From positions 19,346-83,345 of the forward strand of contig JADQBQ010000036.1 in assembly GCA_016278505.1 (NCBI GenBank): a stretch of 64,000 bases of DNA, read 5' to 3'. Position numbers and translations under genes: made by a program. The notes beneath the pieces are model-generated. The model did no database searches. It was not told where the DNA came from and worked only from the letters and a program-made list of their open reading frames with translations. Position 1 is the stretch's first letter, and every line of letters starts with the position of its first letter. Below, one piece after another: positions 25,332 through 32,580 of the stretch. The DNA comes from Clostridiales bacterium. GTDB taxonomy: Bacteria; Bacillota; Desulfotomaculia; Desulfotomaculales; VENG01.

Positions 25332-25970
25332 TTAATTATTAGCCAAATCTGCCTTGCCGCCCCGTATCCAATATATTAGGCCATAGAAAAATGGGGTGTT
25401 AAAAACGGTAATCCCCATCTTTACTAGGTACTGGCTAATAACCATATTTATTAGTGCAGCATTCGGGACTGCACCATAAAATGCAATGGTGATAAAGATT
25501 GAAGTATCAATGGCCTGGGACAAATATGTAGAGCCGTTATTTCTAAGCCAAAGGAAGCGTCCATTAGTTAGCCGCTTAATTGCTAAGAATGCCCATACAT
25601 CGGTAAACTGCGACACCAAATAGGCAGCAATGCTCGCCCCTACTATTCTAAACGATCCACTCAAAACTAATTGATAGGCCTCCTGACTGCCCCAGAACGG
25701 GGCTGCGGGCAAAAGAATACTTGCCTGCACCAGTACCACCATCAAAACATTCATGTAAAAGCCCATTATAACGACCCGCTTTGCCCTGTCCCGGCCCCAT
25801 ATTTCAGAAACGGCATCGGTCATCAAAAAGGTTAGGGAATAGCAAATAAAGCCTGCGGGCACAAAAAGGCCCCATAGATCTATTACCTTAGAGGCCGTTA
25901 TGTTTGCCACGATTAGGGCTGTAATGTAAACGCTTAACACGGTATAAAACTTGTTTTCAAAATCTCGCAA
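25332..25970 (-). CDS. yhhQ: YhhQ-family 7-deazaguanine (queuosine precursor) transporter
   Basis: About 212 aa with six hydrophobic segments and the family landmarks: NITASKVIDLWGLFVPAG near the start, LTFLMTDAVSEIWGRDRAKRV, QFTDVWAFLAIKR, and DTSIFITIAFYG. YhhQ/VUT proteins import preQ0, preQ1 or related bases. Next to two DpdA-type enzymes and without queC/D/E in view, it probably supplies the base used for DNA modification by salvage. GTG at 25979 would start inside its own ribosome site, so TTG at 25970, eight bases after GGAGG, is preferred. Confidence 0.85.
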   Translation of the reverse strand: MRDFENKFYTVLSVYITALIVANITASKVIDLWGLFVPAGFICYSLTFLMTDAVSEIWGRDRAKRVVIMGFYMNVLMVVLVQASILLPAAPFWGSQEAYQLVLSGSFRIVGASIAAYLVSQFTDVWAFLAIKRLTNGRFLWLRNNGSTYLSQAIDTSIFITIAFYGAVPNAALINMVISQYLVKMGITVFNTPFFYGLIYWIRGGKADLANN

Positions 25971-26039
25971 ATTTCGCACCTCCAGGTAATAAAATTTCGA
26001 CCTTATTGCCTTGTTTCCTTTGACCTGGGAGAAATTTTA

Positions 26040-26225
26040 TTAAGGATTACATACACGGCACAGCTCATAGCTGGCATCAAAGGCCTGATCGTTAAAAGTA
26101 AACTTGATCAGGTTTGAGTTGCATTTCTTTGATCCACATGCCGACGGGACAGTGTAATTTATTACTATTTTTGCTGGCCATTTAATAAGTCTCAACCTTT
26201 GCACTGCTGAAGTCCCACAGGCCAT
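26040..26225 (-). CDS. Small cysteine-containing protein (61 aa), unknown
   Basis: Begins with ATG at 26225, seven bases after a GAGGGAG ribosome site, and ends with CRVCNP. It has five cysteines (positions about 3, 30, 35, 56 and 59), which could bind a metal. It lies 60 bp upstream of the transporter on the same strand and could be co-transcribed. No family recognised. Confidence 0.45.
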   Translation of the reverse strand: MACGTSAVQRLRLIKWPAKIVINYTVPSACGSKKCNSNLIKFTFNDQAFDASYELCRVCNP

Positions 26226-26412
26226 TATTGGACTCCCTCGATATGCTTAAATATTAGGCTATTTCCGGCTGGATTTATTTTAATAGTGTCACCATTTGAC
26301 TTACTTGTTTTTACACAGGTTGATACTATTTAGGAGAAACATATTTTTTTAAGGACACTTATTTATAATTCAGTATTTTTATCACCCAGAGTTTATATAA
26401 AAGGAGGTTCTC

Positions 26413-26613
26413 ATGGTGGCCAAAATTCCTCTTCTAAACCAAAACTCTTTTCGGATTCTAGGCATAAAAGAAAAAAAGCCCATCCTATCAGATGCTGAGA
26501 TTGCAGCCAAAACATGTATACCTGTTGAAAAAGTTGCCTGTCATTTAAATGCGCTTCGGAAGGCTAAGATCCTTACGGATGGTAGCCAATCGAGATACAA
26601 AACAAGAACTTGA
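26413..26613 (+). CDS. Small winged-helix-like protein (66 aa)
   Basis: Helices fit a winged helix: SDAEIAAKTCIPVEKVACHLNALRKAKILTDG resembles the recognition helix and wing of ArsR/MarR-type repressors. The ATG has a perfect AAAGGAGGT four bases upstream. It converges on the amidase gene, leaving only 5 bp between stops. Likely a small DNA-binding regulator; target unknown. Confidence 0.55.
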   Translation: MVAKIPLLNQNSFRILGIKEKKPILSDAEIAAKTCIPVEKVACHLNALRKAKILTDGSQSRYKTRT

Positions 26614-26618
26614 ATGCC

Positions 26619-27221
26619 TCAGCTGGTGCTGATTTCTTTCCCGTCAAATACAAAGGCATCAATTCCCTTTTGACGCAGCTGCCGGGCATAATTTTCCGCA
26701 CTTGCCCGGGTGCTGAATGCACCTACCTGTACCCGCCACAGGTGGGATGTCTTCTGTTTTACCCCCGTTGAGACGTTACTATTAACCTCATTATCCGGCT
26801 TATTCCCGTCAGCCTGGCACAACTCCCGCCGCAGCACATCCATATCCATAAACCGGCCCGGGCAGGCAGTTGCTGCCCCCGGCACTTCCCGGTGGCCTAG
26901 AATATTTTCCTCCGGGATTCCGTAACAGCCTACCAAGTCCCACAAAAGCCCCAATAAGGCCTCATGCTGATCCGGCAACATGCAATGTTCCTCCATATTC
27001 CCAATAACAGACACTCCTATGGATTTATGATTCATGCCTCCCGCCCGGCAATGTGCACCGGGAATGTCCAGTGACCGTCCTTCCACTACATTTCCATAAC
27101 GCTCAATGACATAGTTGTAACCAATGTCCCGCCAGCCGAGGGATAAGTGGTACCGCTTTACCTGTTCCGCATCTTTTTCCTCCGCACCGGTATGGTGCAC
27201 AATTATATGAGTGTGTTTCAT
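26619..27221 (-). CDS. N-acetylmuramoyl-L-alanine amidase with C-terminal SPOR domain
   Basis: Amidase_2/PGRP fold: HIIVHHTGA (zinc His), GYNYVIERYGNVVEGR, and GHREVPGAATACPG with the second His and the Cys ligand. Residues about 158-195 are a SPOR peptidoglycan-binding domain (WRVQVGAFSTRASAENYARQL). Such 200-aa enzymes serve as prophage endolysins or sporulation lysins. No signal peptide is seen, which fits a holin-dependent endolysin. Directly downstream of yvrJ on the same strand. Confidence 0.88.
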   Translation of the reverse strand: MKHTHIIVHHTGAEEKDAEQVKRYHLSLGWRDIGYNYVIERYGNVVEGRSLDIPGAHCRAGGMNHKSIGVSVIGNMEEHCMLPDQHEALLGLLWDLVGCYGIPEENILGHREVPGAATACPGRFMDMDVLRRELCQADGNKPDNEVNSNVSTGVKQKTSHLWRVQVGAFSTRASAENYARQLRQKGIDAFVFDGKEISTS

Positions 27222-27229
27222 TATCCTCG

Positions 27230-27385
27230 CTACCCCCCTGCATCTAGTTTTTCCCCGACAACCCGGGCCAGCTGCTGAATGCTGATCGTAAGCTCGTCCA
27301 ATTTTCCTTCAATGCGTACCAGTAAGTAAGCTGCCACTACAATGGGAAAGCCCACATTTGCTATTCCCTGAAGAATTTCTTCCAT
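27230..27385 (-). CDS. yvrJ: YvrJ family protein (51 aa)
   Basis: MEEILQGIANVGFPIVVAAY, then LLVRIEGKLDELTISIQQL: one membrane helix followed by a short amphipathic tail, the YvrJ pattern. ATG at 27385 with GGGAGGG upstream; stop TAG at 27230, 9 bp before the amidase start. YvrJ often travels with DUF2922 and DUF1659 proteins, as here. A holin-like role beside the amidase is possible but unproven. Confidence 0.8.
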   Translation of the reverse strand: MEEILQGIANVGFPIVVAAYLLVRIEGKLDELTISIQQLARVVGEKLDAGG

Positions 27386-27412
27386 ATTCACATCCCTCCC
27401 AATTATAAATCA

Positions 27413-27432
27413 GGGAGGGCTCGCGCCCTCCC
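27413..27432 (-). terminator. Hairpin after the DUF2922 gene
   Basis: GGGAGGG/CCCTCCC inverted repeat with a 6-base loop, 13 bp past the DUF2922 stop. The T-run is weak, so it may only attenuate transcription into yvrJ and the amidase gene. Confidence 0.5.
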
Positions 27433-27444
27433 CTGTTCGTGTGA

Positions 27445-27675
27445 CTATGCAGGATCGTAAAGATCGTTGGTAGTTTTGTCGATTACTTTCACATCGTACT
27501 TGGATGCTAGGTCCCCGCCGTTGGTGCTGAACATATTCTTGGCGATGATGGTATCCATAACCGCTTCAATCTCAGCAGCAGTGAGATCGGTGCGGGGATT
27601 GTCCAGGCTGATGGTCATGCTGGTTCCCCCCTGGCTCCTAAACACCATACGCAGGGTCTGAGTGGTAGTGGGCAT
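27445..27675 (-). CDS. DUF2922 family protein (76 aa)
   Basis: Matches the DUF2922 pattern: LRMVFRSQGGTSMTISLDNP, DLTAAEIEAVMDTIIAKNMF, then a GDL-containing turn. Function unknown. It sits in the usual DUF1659-DUF2922-YvrJ order of Bacillota. ATG start behind AGGAGGG. Confidence 0.82.
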   Translation of the reverse strand: MPTTTQTLRMVFRSQGGTSMTISLDNPRTDLTAAEIEAVMDTIIAKNMFSTNGGDLASKYDVKVIDKTTNDLYDPA

Positions 27676-27778
27676 AGTTTCCCTCCTTTCCTTGCAGGAC
27701 GGGTAAACTCAAACACCCGCCCCTATTGTATTCCGTTCACATAATTACCGTGGTTTGCAGCGCATCAGGCAAATTTTT

Positions 27779-28009
27779 CTATACCACCTGGTTAACCAGT
27801 TCCCCGGTGTCAATGCGTGTTACAGAGTCCAGGGGATCCTGCACCAGGCCGGCCAGTGCTGCGACCACTTCGTGTAGATCTGGATCCAGCGCGGCAGGCT
27901 TGATGTGGTAAAGGTTCTTGTTGCTGAACTCCGGGTTTCCCTGGCCGTCAGTACCTACATTGAACCGCAGGCGAAGCACCGCTTCAGCGGGAATATTTAC
28001 TACTGCCAT
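27779..28009 (-). CDS. DUF1659 family protein (76 aa)
   Basis: Starts MAVVNIPAEAVLRLRFNVG, then FSNKNLYHIKPAALDPDLHEVVAALAGL, the DUF1659 pattern. Function unknown; first gene of the DUF1659-DUF2922-YvrJ-amidase run. ATG with GGAGGG upstream. Confidence 0.8.
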   Translation of the reverse strand: MAVVNIPAEAVLRLRFNVGTDGQGNPEFSNKNLYHIKPAALDPDLHEVVAALAGLVQDPLDSVTRIDTGELVNQVV

Positions 28010-28165
28010 TATGCTACCCTCCTTCCTTTGGATGGGCAGGGCCGGTACCGGCAGCCCGGCCCCAAACCCTCGTTCGCCGGTTGTGGGAATAGCATAAGCC
28101 CGGTTTATGGTGATGTCAATACCTGAGCTTGTCCAATCCTTTAATTATTATGACTAAAGATTACA

Positions 28166-28213
28166 TTGACTAGGAACATCTGTTCTCACTATAATGGTTT
28201 AGAACACCCGTTC
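28166..28213 (+). promoter_or_regulatory. SOS promoter with two LexA boxes
   Basis: TTGACT (28166-28171) and TATAAT (28190-28195) with an 18-base spacer. GAACATCTGTTC (28174-28185) fills the spacer and GAACACCCGTTC (28202-28213) overlaps the transcription start. Both fit the Bacillus-type LexA box GAAC-N4-GTTC. Confidence 0.85.
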
Positions 28214-28246
28214 GACGCAAAGATAGATAATAGGGAGGTAATCGTA

Positions 28247-28471
28247 ATGAATGAGCGCGGGAAAGCGGTTTTAAAAGCTATCAGCGAATTTCACCGTGTG
28301 AAAGGGTATTCCCCAACCGTTCGTGAGCTGTGTGGCCTTGTTGGGCTCAGGTCCACCGCCACAGTTCATAAGTATCTGGCCAGGCTAAGGGAAGAAGGAT
28401 ACATCGCCAGCGTGCCGGACAGACCACGTACACTTCGTATAGTAGAGAAGAGTAAAATTGGAATACCCTAA
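28247..28471 (+). CDS. LexA DNA-binding-domain-only repressor (74 aa)
   Basis: The protein equals the LexA N-terminal winged helix: RGKAVLKAISEFHRVKGYSP, TVRELCGLVGL, TATVHKYLARLREEGYI. It then stops after the wing, with no S24 protease domain and no Ala-Gly cleavage site. ATG at 28247 with GGGAGGT eight bases upstream. Two SOS boxes in its own promoter suggest LexA control, autoregulation, or both. Lacking self-cleavage, it may be a dominant-negative or stable competitor of host LexA. This could be a small anti-SOS regulator of a mobile element; that role is inferred. Confidence 0.8.
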   Translation: MNERGKAVLKAISEFHRVKGYSPTVRELCGLVGLRSTATVHKYLARLREEGYIASVPDRPRTLRIVEKSKIGIP

Positions 28472-28805
28472 CCATAATTGGCACACGCGGCAGTATTTTT
28501 AAAGGTACTGATTGCGCATAGATCGGGTAAACCCGTACCACTCTATGACTGTATCGGACCGTGTAAATTGCAAAATACAAGACTTGTATCATGAAGTTTG
28601 TACGGCAGGCTGAATTCTAAAAAGCCGGGTCCTTACGGAATGGAACAAATGTTCTACACACTCAATCAACACAGGTTCCTTTGTCTTAAATTAATTTTGT
28701 ACGGCACTTTGTTTAATGGACTTTCATGTAATTAAGACTATCCGGGTATGGCCTTCAAATTAGCTCTGGAGGCCTTGAAACTTAAGAGAAAGGGGATTCC
28801 GTACA
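28472..28805. other. Gene-free stretch with one SOS box
   Basis: No convincing reading frame was found. The only clear signal is the LexA-type box at 28643-28654. The rest is AT-balanced and precedes the small gene at 28806. Confidence 0.6.
28643..28654 (+). promoter_or_regulatory. Third LexA/SOS box
   Basis: GAACAAATGTTC matches GAAC-N4-GTTC exactly. It lies 150 bp upstream of the small gene at 28806, so that gene is probably part of the same SOS-linked unit; no strong promoter hexamers were found beside it. Confidence 0.7.
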
Positions 28806-29075
28806 ATGGCCAAGAATAAGCGGCTGGAAGTACGGCTGCCGTCAGATCACTGGATATGGCAGTACCCGCCCGGGTCCCGCAGTAAAAGGATGCGCGAGGC
28901 GCTGGGGTTTATGGATACGCTGCAGGAAACATTTAAAAATCTCGACAGGCGCCTGGGGCAAATAGAGGAGATGCTGGCATCGGGGGAGATATTTGTATCA
29001 GTTGAAAAAGGTAAGCAGGAGGAATCGGACAGCTGCGACATTAAATTTGACACGGATGCTTTTATGAATATTTAA
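28806..29075 (+). CDS. Small protein with ribbon-helix-helix-like N-terminus (89 aa)
   Basis: Starts KNKRLEVRLPSDHWIWQYPP, then GSRSKRMREALGFMDTLQETF, then a coiled segment and an acidic tail. The basic strand followed by a helix resembles ribbon-helix-helix or MobC-type DNA-binding proteins, but this is only suggestive. ATG behind AAAGGGGA. The upstream SOS box suggests damage-linked expression. Confidence 0.5.
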   Translation: MAKNKRLEVRLPSDHWIWQYPPGSRSKRMREALGFMDTLQETFKNLDRRLGQIEEMLASGEIFVSVEKGKQEESDSCDIKFDTDAFMNI

Positions 29076-29151
29076 ACGGACCCGCCGCTACGGAACCTTA
29101 ATATCGGCTGCAGAGGCAGCCGGGTGCATAATCACAATTTGTTTACCTCTT

Positions 29152-29231
29152 CCCGGCGCACACTGGCCCGGGCACTATTAGGTCATTAATTACGGGTCTG
29201 CCCGGCCCAGAGTGCGCCTAGCCGGGAGATC
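29152..29231. repeat. Imperfect inverted repeat
   Basis: TCCCGGC...GCACACTGGCCCGGGCA on the left pairs with a right arm ending CTAGCCGGGA, with a short bulge and a loop of about 27 bases. It could form a stable RNA stem or be a protein-binding site. Confidence 0.5.
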
Positions 29232-29688
29232 ATACCATAGCCTTTTACCGTATTAGCATGTCGGCCGAATACTGGGCTAAGCTTTGAGGCAATATTTTGG
29301 GGTCAGCCCAGAATGCGGCCAGCTCTGGGGTCTAAGGCCACTGCGTTACGGGTCGTTTGCCCGCACCGCCACGCCCAGGCACTCTGGGGTTATATTTTGG
29401 GTCAAGCCTGGTCACGGCCGTGCTCGGTCAGACTCACTGGTCATCAGCCCCCAACCTCCCAACCCTCCGCCCCCACTCATGGGGGCCGGAGGGCTTTACA
29501 TTTTCCGGCTGGTTGCTTTGCCACTCCTGTTCTTTTCATTATACCGACGCCTTACCCCGGTCCGAGCCAGGTTTTACCTAGCGCAGACGCTTCTGGCCGG
29601 TGGTCAGGGGGCGGGCCTTAGGCCCGCTCAGCACCGTAGAAAATTGCAGTTCCGCGCCCTACCGCGCGAGGGCTCGGCCCGGGGCATA

Positions 29689-29790
29689 CCGGGAGTCAAG
29701 GGTTCGTTCCACAAAATTTTTTGAGCTCAAAAGGTGAATGCTTTGGGGTCCAAAAAAATTTTGTTCCACCCTTCGGCCCTTGACTCCCGG
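29689..29790. repeat. 102-bp inverted repeat before the SWIM gene
   Basis: Outer arms CCGGGAGTCAAGGG (29689-29702) and its exact complement (29777-29790), and inner arms ACAAAATTTTTT (29711-29722) and AAAAAAATTTTGT (29752-29764), form a large hairpin around GAGCTC. It ends 46 bp before the SWIM gene start. Confidence 0.7.
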
Positions 29791-29835
29791 CACCGGCGCC
29801 GGTGGTGGGATGAAAGAAAAAGGAGTGGATGAGAG

Positions 29836-30150
29836 ATGTTGCGTAAGTTGCTGGGTAAGGTTGACGATGGTAGATTCGGAAGGGCCGTTGCGGGGATGCA
29901 GGCCGGGTGGCAGTGGGAGTGCAGGGAGCGGCATGAGGGTTGGGTTGTGGGGTTTGTGCGCTACGGGCGCAAAGAGTTCTACGTTGTCATTGAGCAGCGC
30001 GGCCGCCGGGGACTTGCGCGGTGCAGCTGCTACGACGTGGTGCACCGCGGGGTGCTTTGCAAGCACATTGCTTTTGGTGCCATGTCAGAGTTGGGGTTGG
30101 CAGCTGCTGCGCGCAGCGCGCACCGGGAACTGCCGGAGCTGGGGCGTTAA
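29836..30150 (+). CDS. SWIM zinc-finger protein (104 aa)
   Basis: Single-domain SWIM protein with the CxC...CxH signature seen as CSC, then VLCKH about 12 residues later. It is rich in arginine and glycine around the finger. SWIM domains bind DNA or proteins and occur in SNF2 ATPases, transposases and recombination factors; as a lone domain its role is unknown. The ATG at 29836 lies 10 bases after GGAG. GC-rich, with its own terminator and a large upstream inverted repeat. Confidence 0.7.
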   Translation: MLRKLLGKVDDGRFGRAVAGMQAGWQWECRERHEGWVVGFVRYGRKEFYVVIEQRGRRGLARCSCYDVVHRGVLCKHIAFGAMSELGLAAAARSAHRELPELGR

Positions 30151-30166
30151 GCCCCGGCTTTTTTTT
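30138..30166 (+). terminator. Strong intrinsic terminator of the SWIM gene
   Basis: GCTGGGGC/GCCCCGGC stem with loop GTTAA and eight T; the stop codon TAA lies in the loop. Confidence 0.93.
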
Positions 30167-30410
30167 GGTCGAATAGGAAGGCGGCGGTCTCGGCTACGGC
30201 CGGAGTATTTCTTAATGACCACCAGCCGGCACCGCCGCCTTTAATTTAAGCCCTTTTGGGGTCAGGCAGACAGCCGGTAAACGGGCTCAGGTGTCGGAAT
30301 TCTGGCCGCTGCCCGCAGGAATGCCCATCTCACTAGGGTCCGGGCCGCGACTGCGGCCTTTAAACACCGGCTGCAGATGCAACCGGAGAACATACCCTCC
30401 GGAGTAATTT

Positions 30411-30908
30411 TTAGCTGTCGAATAACCGGGTTAAAGTGAAAGCGGAATACATATCCGCTTCAGAAGAGTCATCATGAATGAATTTATAGAACTCGGCTTC
30501 CAAGTGTATTTCTTTTTTTCCCGCCATGTAAAGGCTTTTAACTTTCTCCAGCTGTTTTTCATCCGGGACGTATACCAGTGCATATCCATCCTTTTTTCCG
30601 TCGTCGACCAGGTCGGGTATTCGCAGCCCGAAAGTTTTACCATCAACATTTAATGCATCGATTTCTCCTATCAAATCGAATTTATGGTTCTGATAGTTCT
30701 CGTTAAATGAATCCACCAGCTGGTTTATACCTTTATTATCGCCGACCAGAGTCAGCTGCAGCATTTTATCAAACATATCATCTTCCTCCTGGAAGAATGT
30801 TTTTGGATCACCAGCTATAACTTCAGCGTTCTTTTCTTCTCCGCATCCACCCAACATGGCGGTTAATAGCGGAATTAAGACAAAAATAATTACATAAATC
30901 TTTTTCAA
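30411..30908 (-). CDS. Lipoprotein of unknown function (165 aa)
   Basis: Signal peptide with hydrophobic core IIFVLIPLLTAML and lipobox LGGC (Cys about 22), so it is probably anchored outside the membrane. The mature part is acidic and has no recognised family. TTG start with AGGAGG nine bases upstream. Probably co-transcribed with the small membrane protein gene just upstream. Confidence 0.7.
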   Translation of the reverse strand: MKKIYVIIFVLIPLLTAMLGGCGEEKNAEVIAGDPKTFFQEEDDMFDKMLQLTLVGDNKGINQLVDSFNENYQNHKFDLIGEIDALNVDGKTFGLRIPDLVDDGKKDGYALVYVPDEKQLEKVKSLYMAGKKEIHLEAEFYKFIHDDSSEADMYSAFTLTRLFDS

Positions 30909-30926
30909 TAGATGGATCCTCCTGAT

Positions 30927-31133
30927 TTATAAATCTATTTTACTTTCCTTTTTTATACTTTGTTTGCTAAGCAGCTTATCAATTTTTTTGTCAATTCTTT
31001 TAACCTTTTGGCAAGTGTCATCTAGCATGACAACTATGGCCACTAGAAATACAGCCGTTGTAACCTCTTCCGGTAAGGGAAAAAACAGGCTTGCTATGAT
31101 GCCGGCTATAATGATAAGCCATCCGTAAATCAA
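30927..31133 (-). CDS. Small membrane protein (68 aa)
   Basis: Two hydrophobic helices (WLIIIAGIIASLFF and TAVFLVAIVVMLDD) followed by a lysine-rich, coiled C-terminus. ATG with AGGAGG upstream, 18 bp before the lipoprotein start. Function unknown. Confidence 0.55.
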   Translation of the reverse strand: MIYGWLIIIAGIIASLFFPLPEEVTTAVFLVAIVVMLDDTCQKVKRIDKKIDKLLSKQSIKKESKIDL

Positions 31134-31209
31134 AGAATGTTCCTCCTTATAAATTCTCCCTACGTTGGTAACTAATTAGCGAAATATATAGCTTCCATGA
31201 TGAAATTGT

Positions 31210-31635
31210 TTAAGTGTTCCTCCACCACTCTATTACTCCTAATTGGGGTACTATCTTTCTTATCATTGGTATTGTATTTCCGGCCAGGTCCCGCTTATCG
31301 AAGTAGACTAAGACTTTAAGCCGGGACGGTTTTGGCTGCCTTTTTGGCCTGGGCTCTAATTGCATGAGGATTTTGTTTCTAAAAGTGTCCGGGGGCATAT
31401 CTTTTTTGTCATTACCCGACTGTAGAAAAAAACCGCCGGACGATACTTGTTTTTCCCACCAGCAGACCTGTATCTTTCGTTCCAGCCAGAATTTTTCTAG
31501 AGAATGCTGCAAAACTTGCTCACGGGCAAAGTCCAGCGCTTTTGCACACAGGCTTTCAAATTTAATATGGTCCTGGTTGGTTATGGTAACCAGGTTTCCC
31601 TCCCTCTGAGCTTTAATGGGGATTATTTTCATCAC
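31210..31635 (-). CDS. Protein of unknown function (141 aa)
   Basis: Soluble, basic protein; its N-terminal part has alternating charged helices and its C-terminus ends VPQLGVIEWWRNT. No family recognised. It overlaps the upstream gene by about 23 bp, which indicates a two-gene operon. Confidence 0.5.
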   Translation of the reverse strand: MMKIIPIKAQREGNLVTITNQDHIKFESLCAKALDFAREQVLQHSLEKFWLERKIQVCWWEKQVSSGGFFLQSGNDKKDMPPDTFRNKILMQLEPRPKRQPKPSRLKVLVYFDKRDLAGNTIPMIRKIVPQLGVIEWWRNT

Positions 31636-32278
31636 TGTTAAGCAGCTGGTGATCGTTGTAATTATCCGGAGATATCGGCTCAGTACGGGTTAATGTCAAT
31701 TTCTCTATGCGAGTACCTGCCACCTCATACAGCAGACAACGGACTGTAGATTTGGCCATGTCAATGTAGTTCCCGTAATGGTCGGTAAAGTGGTCGGGGT
31801 TACCAGTGTCATGCCAGGCATGAACATATTTCTCAGCTGCCTGTTTAATGATTTTTTCCAGGTTGGTGCTGTTCACTTCAGAATCGGCTAAGCCTGCACA
31901 AAGTTTATGCAGGTATTCCTTGGCTTCGTCCTCACATTTTAGCTTTTGCGGCTGTTTGGATTCTTTTACTGCTTCCTGGTAGACTGCCTCGGCCGCTAAT
32001 GGGAGTTGGCAGAAGGTTTTAGCCATCCGTTTTTCGGCTTCGGATATGTGGTTTACAAAGAGTCTGGTTTGATTTTTTTCCATGTCCCACGCTGCCAGTT
32101 TCCGGGAACTTTTTAATAAGCGAATTTCCTTTTTTACTCGTTTTAAGGTGTACCCGCGGTAGTCAGTCCTGCTGCCGGAATAGGCTGCCTGCATAAATGC
32201 TCGGGTATATTTGGGACTGACCTTAGGCTTTTGGCCGGCGGCCTGGCTGCCGGCTTCATAATGGGCCATCTTTTCCAC
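31613..32278 (-). CDS. Helical protein of unknown function (about 221 aa)
   Basis: Predicted all-helical and charged, with no membrane segment and no recognised motif. The GTG at 32278 has GAGG eight bases upstream; a GTG at 32287 is inside the ribosome site. Overlaps the next gene, so the pair is probably co-expressed. Confidence 0.5.
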   Translation of the reverse strand: MEKMAHYEAGSQAAGQKPKVSPKYTRAFMQAAYSGSRTDYRGYTLKRVKKEIRLLKSSRKLAAWDMEKNQTRLFVNHISEAEKRMAKTFCQLPLAAEAVYQEAVKESKQPQKLKCEDEAKEYLHKLCAGLADSEVNSTNLEKIIKQAAEKYVHAWHDTGNPDHFTDHYGNYIDMAKSTVRCLLYEVAGTRIEKLTLTRTEPISPDNYNDHQLLNSDENNPH

Positions 32279-32397
32279 TATCTTCACCTCATTTCAGTTT
32301 TCTAATTCTGTAGGACACAATGGCCTGGTAAGAGTTAAGTGTCTTTTTGTTCTTTAATTGCCGGGATTAATTGAAAGCCTATAAGCATCAGCCATTT

Positions 32398-32580
32398 CTA
32401 AAAGTCATCGTCATTTTGAGTAATCTGGTATTTTAGTTCAATTTCTTTTTTGCATTGGCAATATTGTGTTTCTGTTACCTGCCTGAATTTTTTTTGCGTT
32501 GGATAGTCACCAAAAAGGTTGATCATTAGTTCTTTAAAGGCTATGTCAATCCGGTCTGAATTCGAATTATTTAAATTCAT
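32398..32580 (-). CDS. Small protein of unknown function (60 aa)
   Basis: ATG at 32580 behind GGCGGTGG. Sequence SDRIDIAFKELMINLFGDYP followed by charged helices, ending in NDDDF. No family recognised. An upstream TTG/GTG extension to 32664 is possible but lacks a ribosome site. Confidence 0.45.
   Translation of the reverse strand: MNLNNSNSDRIDIAFKELMINLFGDYPTQKKFRQVTETQYCQCKKEIELKYQITQNDDDF

Larger units (their letters stand above)
29076..29835. other. Gene-free GC-rich stretch with inverted and dispersed repeats
   Basis: About 760 bp without a credible gene; several long plus-strand open frames here lack ribosome sites and read as low-complexity. It contains the long imperfect inverted repeat at 29152-29231, a copy of a dispersed repeat (29258-29337, related to 37201-37272), a CCTCCGCCCCC/GGGGGCCGGAGG hairpin near 29469-29499, and the large inverted repeat at 29689-29790. 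Confidence 0.6.

Noticed and set aside
25985..26035. preQ1 riboswitch upstream of yhhQ.
   Set aside because: The short leader has no match to the conserved preQ1-I core or tail, and no alternative structure could be drawn.
29284..29724. Long plus-strand open frames in the GC-rich region (up to 146 codons).
   Set aside because: No ribosome sites, overlapping frames in all phases and low-complexity composition; they follow the GC-rich repeats.
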